Shown piece after piece: positions 5,915-13,700 of a stretch of 25,841 nt of DNA; positions within the stretch are counted from its first letter, which is position 1, and the number at the start of each line of letters is the position of its first letter. Under the pieces are notes generated by a model. It saw only the letters and a program-made list of their open reading frames with translations. It was not told the DNA's origin and did not search any database. A program made the translations under genes and the position numbers. Source of the DNA: an uncultured Collinsella sp. GTDB taxonomy: Bacteria > Actinomycetota > Coriobacteriia > Coriobacteriales > Coriobacteriaceae. The stretch is from contig CABUZK010000024.1 of assembly GCA_902496115.1 (NCBI GenBank), forward strand, positions 1 through 25,841, read 5' to 3'.

Positions 5915-6979
5915 CTAGAGACCCAGAAGGGCACACATAACGGCCTTGATGGTGTGCTGACGGTTCTCTGCCTCACGGAAGATGACCGAAGCGTTGGCCT
6001 CAAAGCACTCGTCGGCAATCTCGAAACCCTCGGTGATGATCTCGCGATGAAGGTCGTTCTTGCACTGGTCGAGGAGCATCTTGCCAACACGGTGATCCGC
6101 GTTGTGGACAGAGGGAAGCTCATGCATGCAGAAGATGTCGGGATTGTTGGTGCGCTTGCACAGCTCGCTGGTGACGCGATAGGGGTACAGAGACTCGGCA
6201 TCGCCCAGCCAGGAGTTGTAGTCGTCGGGATCCAGAACCTCTTCGCCGCACTCGGGGTTGATGTAGCGCCACTCCTCGGTAACGATAACGTCAACGCCAT
6301 CCAGGGCATCGAGGTCAGAGGTGATGGTAAAGGTCCTATTGGGAGCGTACTTGGCGTAGCAGGCCTCCACCTCTTCGATCATTTCCTTGCACATCTGATG
6401 ACGGAGGTCGTCGGGGCCGATGGCGAGGAAGTCCATGTCGAGCATAGCGCACAGACGGCCATACCACACCGGGGCGCCGGCGCAGTTGCCAACGAAAGCC
6501 ATCTTCTTGCCGCGGCTCGTACGCAGACCGCCCCATTGCTCTTCCATCGTAAGAGCGTCAGCGAGCATCTGAGTCGGGTGATCGCCGAGAGTAAGGGCAT
6601 TGATGACCGGGATGTCAACCAGGTCGGCGACGTCATAGAGGAACTGCTCGTCCTTCTGTGCGCGGTAGACGATGAGATCGTACATGCCGTTAAAGACGCG
6701 CATGGCATCCTTGACGGTCTCGCAGTCACCCATGTGGGAGTTGGTCAGATAAGTAAAGCCCATGCCCAAATCATTGCAGGAGGTCTCGAATGCGCAACGA
6801 GTACGGGTCGAGCCCCACTCAAAGTTGGCGAGGACGTTTTTGCCGGGGAAGTAGCGCTGGTCGACACCAGACTTCTTCTGAGCCTTAAGGTTCCAGGCAA
6901 GATCGATGAGATAGCGGAAATCCTCGGAGGAGAGATCATGGATGTTGATGTAGTCGCGACCGCGGAGGCTGTTGTTCAT
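5915..6979 (-). CDS. Ornithine/putrescine transcarbamoylase-family enzyme, atypical
   Basis: The 354-aa protein has the carbamoyl-phosphate site of the aspartate/ornithine carbamoyltransferase family: STRTR at 57-61 (GSTRTRCAFE) and HPTQ at 134-137, plus FREAENR at 334-340. The second-substrate side is unusual. Where ornithine and putrescine enzymes carry HCLP, it reads HELP (286-289, MHELPSVHN), and the usual loop between HPxQ and that motif reads VTEEWRYINPE, without the SMG motif of ornithine enzymes. It follows the agmatine deiminase-like gene, so N-carbamoylputrescine phosphorolysis is the natural guess, but the altered pocket argues for caution. The start at 6979 has AAAGGAAA upstream; a longer opening to 7039 is unlikely. 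No carbamate kinase lies nearby. Confidence 0.87.
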   Translation of the reverse strand: MNNSLRGRDYINIHDLSSEDFRYLIDLAWNLKAQKKSGVDQRYFPGKNVLANFEWGSTRTRCAFETSCNDLGMGFTYLTNSHMGDCETVKDAMRVFNGMYDLIVYRAQKDEQFLYDVADLVDIPVINALTLGDHPTQMLADALTMEEQWGGLRTSRGKKMAFVGNCAGAPVWYGRLCAMLDMDFLAIGPDDLRHQMCKEMIEEVEACYAKYAPNRTFTITSDLDALDGVDVIVTEEWRYINPECGEEVLDPDDYNSWLGDAESLYPYRVTSELCKRTNNPDIFCMHELPSVHNADHRVGKMLLDQCKNDLHREIITEGFEIADECFEANASVIFREAENRQHTIKAVMCALLGL

Positions 6980-7023
6980 GCCTATTTCCTTTCGAATTAT
7001 TATCAAAATTATTGTTGAATGTG

Positions 7024-7055
7024 TCCCCGAGGAAAACACGGATATCCCTCGGGGA
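7024..7055 (-). promoter_or_regulatory. Intercistronic hairpin upstream of carbamoyltransferase
   Basis: TCCCCGAGG (7024-7032) pairs with CCTCGGGGA (7047-7055), a 9-bp GC-rich stem with a 14-nt loop in the 123-bp gap between the deiminase-like and carbamoyltransferase genes. It could be a processing or attenuation site, or a stabiliser of the downstream message. The stretch after it on the minus strand is AT-rich but is not a clean T-run. Confidence 0.5.
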
Positions 7056-7075
7056 GCGGTACATGTGGCGCCTAA

Positions 7076-7099
7076 GCCAAAGAGCGCAGGCTCTAAGGC
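7076..7099 (-). repeat. Small hairpin just after the deiminase-like stop
   Basis: On the minus strand, GCC-TT-AGAGC pairs with GCTCT-TT-GGC around CTGC: an 8-bp stem with a symmetric internal loop, 4 bp after the stop codon. It has no T-run, so read-through into the next gene is expected. It may protect the 3' end of the first cistron. Confidence 0.4.
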
Positions 7100-7102
7100 T
7101 CA

Positions 7103-8341
7103 CTAACGACTGGCCGCCACGTCCTTAGTCCAGCAGTGCACGCCGCCGCCGGACAGGTTAAGCGCGAGGGAATCAATCATGATGACCTTGCGATCGGGGA
7201 AGCAGCTCTCAAGAACTGCCTTGGCCTGCCCATCCTTCTCTTTCACGACCTCGCTCATGCCCTCGTGGTAATAACGCTGGCCAAGAACGACGCCGTTGCA
7301 AATCAGGAAGTTGCAGTAGCTCGCTGCGGCGTAGAAGTGGACGGGGCCCTCGGGCCAGAGGGTGCCATCCATAAACTTGCCGCCCATTTCGTCGATGAAG
7401 CCCTTATAGAGCTCGTAATCTTCATCGCCAGGGGCGATAACGACTTCAATAGGCTCGGCGGTGGGCATACGAACGATCTCGAAGGGCTTGCCCTCCCAGT
7501 CCGTTTCGTTGCTCAGGATCTCGTAGGCTGCCTCAATGCGGCGACGAGACTCTGCTCCAGCCTTGCTCGAGGCTGCCTCTTCATCGGACACCTCGGCAAG
7601 AAGAATCTTGTTCGGAGTGATAAAGCGACACATCTCATCAATGTGAGCTGCAAAGCTCATGCCAAAGACGGGAGTTCCGTCTTCCTTCTCGTCGAGGATG
7701 CCCAGTCGATAGTCGTCGTCCTCGAGCATAGGCTGCGGAAGCCAGATAACCTTGTTGAGGTTGTAGATGCGCTTATACTCGGCCTCTACTTCCTCTTTCG
7801 TGAACTCGGGATTACGCTTGCGGCATTCCGTGTCCTCGATGGAGATCAGAGTGCCGTGACCGTCAAACTCGCGGTCGCCGCCCTCCGAAACCATTTCGGA
7901 ATTGACGATATCGAAGCAACCGAGCGCAACCGCCATGTGAACGGCTGCCTTACGTGCGGACTGGCACTCCGGGGAGTTCTTGTCCCACACGCCGTAATAG
8001 GTCCAAGTGGGGTTGACCATATAAGAATGGCCCTTGTCGTCGACCATGATGCTGGGACCGTTGTCGCGGACATAGAAGTTGGAGTCTTCGAACCGCGTGA
8101 TCTCGATGCGATCGAGATCAACCCCCTCCTCCTTCAGGCGCGAGCAAGCCTCCTCATAGGATCCGGGGGTGCCGCAATTGAGGTTGACCGTAACGTCGCC
8201 ATACTCGAGCAGAGCCTTGATCACGTCAACGCAGGGCTGGCGGTTATCGTAGCCCTCTGCACGGATGTAATCGGGAAGCCATGTCACATAGACGTTGGAG
8301 CGCTTCTCGAACTCGCCCGGCATACGATAGTTCTCGTACAT
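7103..8341 (-). CDS. Agmatine deiminase-like enzyme (guanidino-group-modifying superfamily)
   Basis: This 412-aa protein belongs to the agmatine deiminase / bacterial peptidylarginine deiminase family, which hydrolyses a guanidino group to release ammonia. Key pieces are an RMPGEFEKRSNVYVTWLPD start, RDNGP (92-96), EGGDREFDGHGT (153-164), KVIWLPQ, HIDEMCRF with H233 and D235, and the catalytic cysteine C403 in GGGVHCWT. It is longer than typical AguA (about 365-370 aa) and lacks the DTDGH form of the histidine motif (here MSFAAHID), so substrate preference may differ from agmatine. The start at 8341 has GGAAGG at 8-13 nt upstream; a longer opening to 8611 would cross the promoter and operators. 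It is first in the operon with the carbamoyltransferase and MFS genes. Confidence 0.87.
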   Translation of the reverse strand: MYENYRMPGEFEKRSNVYVTWLPDYIRAEGYDNRQPCVDVIKALLEYGDVTVNLNCGTPGSYEEACSRLKEEGVDLDRIEITRFEDSNFYVRDNGPSIMVDDKGHSYMVNPTWTYYGVWDKNSPECQSARKAAVHMAVALGCFDIVNSEMVSEGGDREFDGHGTLISIEDTECRKRNPEFTKEEVEAEYKRIYNLNKVIWLPQPMLEDDDYRLGILDEKEDGTPVFGMSFAAHIDEMCRFITPNKILLAEVSDEEAASSKAGAESRRRIEAAYEILSNETDWEGKPFEIVRMPTAEPIEVVIAPGDEDYELYKGFIDEMGGKFMDGTLWPEGPVHFYAAASYCNFLICNGVVLGQRYYHEGMSEVVKEKDGQAKAVLESCFPDRKVIMIDSLALNLSGGGVHCWTKDVAASR

Positions 8342-8407
8342 GGTTGGTCCTTCCGTCGGGTTTCCCGCGATGCTGTCCGGCCGCGACAATAGCGGGGTTT
8401 CACCTGC

Positions 8408-8437
8408 TATAGTACTACTATACCTACCGTTCGGTAG
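8408..8437 (-). promoter_or_regulatory. Promoter and TetR-type operator of the enzyme operon
   Basis: The perfect palindrome CTACCGTTCGGTAG (8424-8437) directly abuts TATAGT on the minus strand (8422-8417), a good -10 box; the -35 would be weak. Next to it is a second perfect palindrome, TATAGTA-C-TACTATA (8408-8422). The operator lies in the spacer, where a bound repressor would block RNA polymerase. Variants of TACCGTTCGGTA recur at 8474, 10601 and 10668. Confidence 0.65.
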
Positions 8438-8473
8438 ATAATTTTGAATAATTGCCGCTCGCCTACTGATACA

Positions 8474-8493
8474 TACCGTTCGCCGTATATAGT
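8474..8493 (+). promoter_or_regulatory. Putative tetR promoter with second operator
   Basis: TACCGTTCGCCGTA (8474-8487) matches the 8425-8436 operator at its first nine bases, and ATAC...GTAT arms (8473-8476 and 8485-8488) surround it. TATAGT follows at 8488-8493 as a possible -10 box toward tetR. The arrangement mirrors that of the divergent operon promoter and suggests autoregulation. Confidence 0.5.
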
Positions 8494-8565
8494 GGTCATG
8501 TTTGGACACGAATTGATGTTCCGTTGCCATCCTTAATAATGTTGGTAGTGCGGAAGTGATTTGCA

Positions 8566-9144
8566 ATGGAGAAATGCAGCGTGAGCACAAGAAAAAAAAT
8601 ATTGGACGCAATGTACGATCTTGTGGCAGAAGTCGGTTATGACAAAGCGTCTATCGGAAAGATTTGCGACTTTGTCGGTATATCCAAGCCATCGGTGTAC
8701 TACTACTTTCCCTCAAAAGAGGAGATTTTCACTACGCTCTTGGACAGCATGTTTCCGACCATTGACTATCAGCGCGACTACTCGCTAATAGTCGATAGGG
8801 ACGGGTTCAAGGCCGCGCTTATCGAGCTCGGCAATTCAGTTATAGGTGGCTATCGAAGCGATGAAAAGCGCCGGCGCGTGCTGGCCGAGGTTAGCGTCCA
8901 AGCAAATCGAATTCCTGCAGTTCAGGAACGTCAAGCGACGGCGACCAAACGAACCATGGATGCGCTTAAAGACATCCTTCTTCATGGTGTAGAGATTGGC
9001 GCGTTTTCCGATAGTGCCGACGTGATGCTCTACGCACAAATTCTTTATACCGTTCTGGAGGGAGCAAGCAATACGGTCGCTCAAGGTGAGGATATTGATG
9101 AAAAAGCGGTTTGGGCGGGAATAGTCGAGCTTATGTTCAAATAG
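8566..9144 (+). CDS. TetR/AcrR-family transcriptional regulator
   Basis: This is a 192-aa TetR-type repressor. The N-terminal DNA-binding domain is clear (RKKILDAMYDLVAEVGYDK, then SIGKICDFVGISKPSVYYYFPSKEEIF at about 29-55), followed by an all-helical ligand domain. The ATG at 8566 has GGAAG 9 nt upstream; a GTG at 8581 with GGAGA before it is an alternative that would remove five residues. It is divergent from the deiminase-like operon and convergent with the second MFS gene. TACCGTTCGGTA-type sites in both promoter regions make it the likely local regulator. The inducer is unknown, possibly the guanidino substrate or its amine product. Confidence 0.9.
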   Translation: MEKCSVSTRKKILDAMYDLVAEVGYDKASIGKICDFVGISKPSVYYYFPSKEEIFTTLLDSMFPTIDYQRDYSLIVDRDGFKAALIELGNSVIGGYRSDEKRRRVLAEVSVQANRIPAVQERQATATKRTMDALKDILLHGVEIGAFSDSADVMLYAQILYTVLEGASNTVAQGEDIDEKAVWAGIVELMFK

Positions 9145-9206
9145 ACCAGCCAAGCTGAAGCGCATGTTGGCGCCCATGGTGCCTGCGGGCAACCTTTAAA
9201 ACGAAA

Positions 9207-9248
9207 ACAGGGGTCGACTCCAATCTGGCTTGGAGTCGACCCCTGTTG
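9207..9248. terminator. Bidirectional terminator between tetR and MFS
   Basis: A perfect 17-bp stem (AACAGGGGTCGACTCCA, 9207-9223, with its complement at 9232-9248) has an 8-nt loop. On the minus strand it is followed by TTTTCGTTTT, so it best serves the MFS gene; on the plus strand it would end tetR without a strong T-run. Confidence 0.8.
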
Positions 9249-9281
9249 CGTGGCAATCTATACCGGTGCAATCGGCGCTTA

Positions 9282-10562
9282 TTACTTTTCAGCAGCCTTA
9301 CTGAGAAAGCCGGAAACGATAGCAAACGCAGCAATCATAAGGTTGCAGGCAATGCAGAAGATAAATACTCCCTGGAATGACCCTGCCATGCCGTAAACCT
9401 TCATCATGACCGGCATTCCAAAAGCACCGACGACATAGCCCGCTGAGCAAACGATTGAATAGATCCTTCCAAAATCGCGTGATCCAAAGAGCGAGAGGAG
9501 AAGCATCGGCATTGCGGTTCCAACAATGGCGAACATGGCATCGTTTACGCCAGCTGCAATGATGGAAACGGTCTCGTTGCTTCCGCCAATGATGAGAAGT
9601 AGGAATGAAAAAATGCTGACACCTGTCCACGCGACCGTTGCTTTAATAGCGCCGAGCTTGTCACATGTTTTGCCTACGAAGGGATTTAGGAAGATGTCGG
9701 AAAACGAAGCTGCCGAGACCATTAAGCTTCCTACGATGGGATTGAAACCGACCTCGCTTGCATAGGTTGGAAACAACTGGTTCATGCAGCAGGTGAGCTG
9801 CGCCACGCAAAGCAGGAGGACACAGAGAATAAAAGACGGCGTTTTCGTGGCATCACGGAGTGCCATGCCCGAAAGGGCATCTTCCCGCTCATCGACGCTG
9901 TGGCTCTCATGGGTTTCAGAGGTGGTCTCTCCGTACGGAAGCATGTTGCGATCAGAGGGTTTAAGGCGAATGATAAATGCACTCGCAGGTAAAATCATAG
10001 CTGCAGAAACGGCCGCAAGTACGATGTATCCCGTACGCCAGCCTTGTTGCTCGATGACCAGCGTAATGACAGGGCTCAACAACAGCGTACAGAGAGAATT
10101 AACGCCCCAAGCAAGGCCGATGGCAAGACCGGACGATTTACTGAACCATTGGTCAATAACATCAGACATGCAGACGCCCGTTGTGAACGAAAAGCAGATG
10201 CCGATCACCGCAGCGGAGACGATGAACATCCAGACTTCGGTGTAGAACGCCATTGCGGCGCCGGCGGCAATAAGGACGAGTTCAACACAAATATGCCACG
10301 GTTTGCCTATTACTTTTGGAATGAAACGACTCAAAAGTGGAAGTCCAAGTGCAAGGCCAAGAAGAATCGCAGTGAAATAGAAAGAGAAAGAGGTGTACTC
10401 AAAGCCCAGGTCTTCACATACTGGAGCAACGAATGAGCCGGCAATAATGCTATATGTGCCAGTCGTTCCGGCGGACATTAAGCCGAGCGCAATAACGACG
10501 ACCCAAGCAAATGCGCCGCTTTCACGGAGACAATCTTTTTTGGCTGGTGTGGTGAGAGTCAT
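9282..10562 (-). CDS. MFS transporter, paralogue of the operon MFS
   Basis: This 426-aa membrane protein is strikingly similar along its whole length to the MFS at 4638-5903, with well over half of positions identical by eye (for example MSAGTTGTYSIIAGSFVAPV, FYTEVWMFI, MSDVIDQWF, CCMNQLFPTYASEVGF and FGSRDFGRI). The central loop differs (SETHESHSVDERED). The start at 10562 is set by GGAG about 7 nt upstream; the longer opening to 10637 would cover the promoter. It is a monocistronic unit facing tetR, with two operator-like sites upstream (10601-10612, 10668-10679), so it probably belongs to the same regulon and handles a related compound, perhaps export versus import. Confidence 0.88.
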   Translation of the reverse strand: MTLTTPAKKDCLRESGAFAWVVVIALGLMSAGTTGTYSIIAGSFVAPVCEDLGFEYTSFSFYFTAILLGLALGLPLLSRFIPKVIGKPWHICVELVLIAAGAAMAFYTEVWMFIVSAAVIGICFSFTTGVCMSDVIDQWFSKSSGLAIGLAWGVNSLCTLLLSPVITLVIEQQGWRTGYIVLAAVSAAMILPASAFIIRLKPSDRNMLPYGETTSETHESHSVDEREDALSGMALRDATKTPSFILCVLLLCVAQLTCCMNQLFPTYASEVGFNPIVGSLMVSAASFSDIFLNPFVGKTCDKLGAIKATVAWTGVSIFSFLLLIIGGSNETVSIIAAGVNDAMFAIVGTAMPMLLLSLFGSRDFGRIYSIVCSAGYVVGAFGMPVMMKVYGMAGSFQGVFIFCIACNLMIAAFAIVSGFLSKAAEK

Positions 10563-10600
10563 GGTTGCTCCATTTCTATCGGCAATACATCCTATATGCC

Positions 10601-10637
10601 TACCGATAGGTATATAAACCAGAGGACTCTTCGTCAA
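10601..10637 (-). promoter_or_regulatory. Promoter and operator of second MFS gene
   Basis: On the minus strand, TTGACG (10637-10632) and TATACC (10614-10609) are 17 bp apart, a sound promoter pair. TACCGATAGGTA at 10601-10612 overlaps the -10 box and matches 10 of 12 positions of TACCGTTCGGTA. It sits in a larger 24-bp near-palindrome (10593-10616) with 10 of 12 pairs matched. Confidence 0.6.
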
Positions 10638-10667
10638 GCATTAAGCGGGGAGAGGGAGTTCTTAACC

Positions 10668-10679
10668 TGCCGAACGGTA
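10668..10679 (-). promoter_or_regulatory. Upstream TetR-type operator half of second MFS gene
   Basis: Read on the minus strand this is TACCGTTCGGCA, 11 of 12 positions identical to the perfect operator at 8425-8436. It lies 67 bp upstream of the site overlapping the MFS promoter, a spacing that could allow a second bound dimer. Confidence 0.55.
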
Positions 10680-10706
10680 ATTAGACCCCGTTTTCGCAAG
10701 GGTCTC

Positions 10707-10739
10707 AATATGACAAAGTGGCCGTCCCTTTGTCACATT
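10707..10739 (-). repeat. CTTTGTCA-family hairpin overlapping ABC gene stop
   Basis: The plus-strand arms are AATATGACAAAG (10707-10718) and CTTTGTCACATT (10728-10739), 11 of 12 pairs, around TGGCCGTCC. The right arm overlaps the stop codon of the ABC transporter gene (10738-10740). A smaller hairpin, AGACCC with GGGTCT (10683-10705), follows. Together they may end or stabilise the long transcript. Confidence 0.6.
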
Positions 10740-13700
10740 ATTCGGAGCGCAGGGCTTCGACGGGGTCCTTCTTGGATGCGCTGCGGGCAGGCAGCAGGCC
10801 GGCAACGACCGTCAACAGCACCGAAATCGCGATGAGCACCAGCGCATCCCGCACGGGCAGGCTCATCAGGTTGGGGACCTGCTTGGCAGCAAGCGCCCAA
10901 GCATTAACAGGAAAGCTTACGAGCACCACGACGGTAACGGCAAAGACGCCGGCAATGAGACCCTCGATAAAGGTTTCGGCATTGAACACGTTGGCCACGT
11001 TGCGCTTCGACGCGCCGATCGCACGCAGGATGCCGATCTCCTTTTTGCGTTCCAGCACGCTGATGTAGGTGATGATGCCGATCATGATGGAGCTCACCAC
11101 CAGGCTGATACTCACGAATGCGATGAGCACCAAGCTGATGGTGTTCACGATGTCGGTCACCGAGCCCATGATGATACCCATGTAGTCGGTGTACGAGATT
11201 GCCTGCTCATCGTGACCAGCGGCTTTGACCTGCTTGTTGTACGCATCGATGTGATCGAGTACGCGCTCCTTGGCCTCAAAGTCGCGCGGGAAAATCTTGA
11301 CCGAGATGGGGTCGGCCTCGTCCGCATAGCCCAGTGTGGTCAGATTGTTATCGTAGGTGAGCTTCGACGCCTTGGCATAGCTCATCATGAGCGAGCTCAG
11401 GTCCTCGGCGTCCATGTTGAAGTGAATGGCATGAGCAAAGGCACTCGCATCCACGCGCATGGCGCTCGCCAGGCTAGCAAAACTCGACGACATCCGCGTC
11501 GCCATCTGGCCCATGAGCCCTGCTGCGCCTGCCTTGAGCTGAGCTGACACCGTCGCCGCAATCTGATCGCTGATCGACTTCATCACCTGATCCATTGCCT
11601 GCTGCAGATACGGAGTCAGCTGCTTTTGGACATAGTCGGTCATCGCCTGTTGCAGGCGCTCGGCCAAGGCATCGCCGCCGAGCGCTTTGAGCTGGGCCAG
11701 GATTTGCTGGGCTGCGGCATCATTCTCAAGATACGTCGAGAATGCGGCGGCGAGCTTTGACGCGTCCTTAAGATCATCGGGTGTCAGCGCCTTAAACTGA
11801 TCAGACTGCAAAAAGCCCTCAAACAGCTGGTTGGCTAGCGTTCCCACCTGCTGCATTTGCTCGGGCGTGAGTTCCAGACCGTCAAAGATACCCGAGAAAT
11901 CTGGGGCCGGCGCTTTGGCCATGATGTCGCTGAAGTCGATGTCCTTACCAACGCCCGAAAGGTCAATATCCAGCCCGGACAAATCAAGACCTGACAGGTC
12001 CATACCGCCGGCTGCACCCGAGAGCGCAGACGCATCGAACGAGAACGCGCTCTTGAGCGCCGCCTCGTCCACACTGAACATGCTGCCCAAATCCACGCCT
12101 TGCTTGGCCTCGCCTTGCAGCTCGTCGAAGGTTTTGCCCGTAAAGACATCCGTCTCGGGGCGGGCGAGTTGCTCCTGCACAATCTGCGAATCGGAGGCGC
12201 GCTCCATAAGCTGACGAGTTAGTGCATGCGTATAGGCAATGCCCGGGGTCAATGCGCTCGCATTGGCCGTCTCGTTAGGTCGCACCACGCCCACAATGTG
12301 CACGTCGATACCGTCGGCAACCTTGGCGGCCATAAAGTCGGCGTCGCCAGACATGTCGGTCCACATGCCGGTCTCTTCGTTTTTGCGATAGGCATCGGCC
12401 GGCGACAGCATCTTAAACGTCGTGGACAGCGCATCGTCGTAGGTAAAGTCGGTACCGGTCTCGGGTGCTTTGACCCCACCGTCGGCCGTCATAGCACTGT
12501 TAACCAGGTCGTTGAGCTCATCGATATTCAGCGCACCGATGCTGTAGAGCGTGTAGTCGCCCACCGTACCGCGGCTCGAAAGCACCATCACGGCTTCGTT
12601 GGCGGACGTGGGCCAGTGACCGGCGACGACATCGTACTGGCTGTCGAGCAGACTCTGGTCGTCAATCATCTCGTTAAAGACCGAGGTTCCCATGGATTCC
12701 ATGCTCACCGTTGCCGCCGAACTCGCACCTCCGCTCATGGCCTCGGTCATGGCGTTGGGCACCAGCCGGACAGGCTTCTCATCGCCCTTGCCGGCACGAT
12801 AGACAACCGGCGATACACCGTAGCCGTACTGAATGGCGTTGACCTCTTTATCGATGCCGTCGCCACCGGCATCGAGCCATGCCTTAAAGCTCGTCATGTC
12901 GTTGGACTTAACGCTTGCAAACATGTCCTTTACGGCCGTAACCACGGGGATCTTATCGGTTCCCTTAGCTTTGCCACCAGTACCGTCGGACAAATCCCCG
13001 CCGTTGGACGCCTCATCATCCGCAGCCCCCTGTCCGCCCATCATGGATGACAGGTCGTAGTCCTGCTTGGAGATCGTAAGCGGGTAACTCGAGAGCGTAT
13101 CCTCCTCGACCTTTTTGATGTAGCCGTTTACGCCATTGGACAGCGCCAGAATCGCCGCGATACCGATAATGCCAATCGAGCCCGCAAAGGCAGTCATGGC
13201 CGTGCGGCCCTTCTTGGTCATGAGGTTTCGGGCAGAAAGCCCCAGCGCCGTCACAAAGCTCATCGAGGTTTTGCGCGTAGGCTTGGCTTCGCGGCGCGTG
13301 GCGTCAGCGACATCGAAAGGGTCGGAATCGTCGGTGATCTTGCCGTCCGCCAGGTTAACGATGCGCGTGGCGTATTGGTACGCCAGCTCGGGATTGTGCG
13401 TGACCATAATAACCAAACGGTCGCGCGCCACATCCTTGAGCAGATCCATGACCTGTACGGATGTCGTTGAGTCCAGGGCGCCGGTCGGCTCGTCTGCCAG
13501 CACAATCTCGGGATCATTAATCAGGGCGCGGGCAATGGCCACGCGCTGCATCTGCCCGCCCGAAAGCTGGCTCGGGCGCTTGTTAACGTGCTCGCCCAGG
13601 CCGACTTTCTCCAACGCCTCGCGTGCACGCTGGCGGCGCTCGGCATGCCCCACGCCCGTAAGCGTGAGCGCCAGCTCCACGTTTTCCAAAATGGTCTGAT

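Noticed and set aside
5915..8341. Classical arginine deiminase (arcABC) pathway
   Set aside because: The deiminase has the RMP...W start and GGGVHC pattern of the agmatine-type family rather than ArcA, and carbamate kinase is missing.
5864..8392. Two long plus-strand frames opposite the carbamoyltransferase and deiminase-like genes
   Set aside because: Both mirror well-supported enzymes, and neither shows a start site or known domain.
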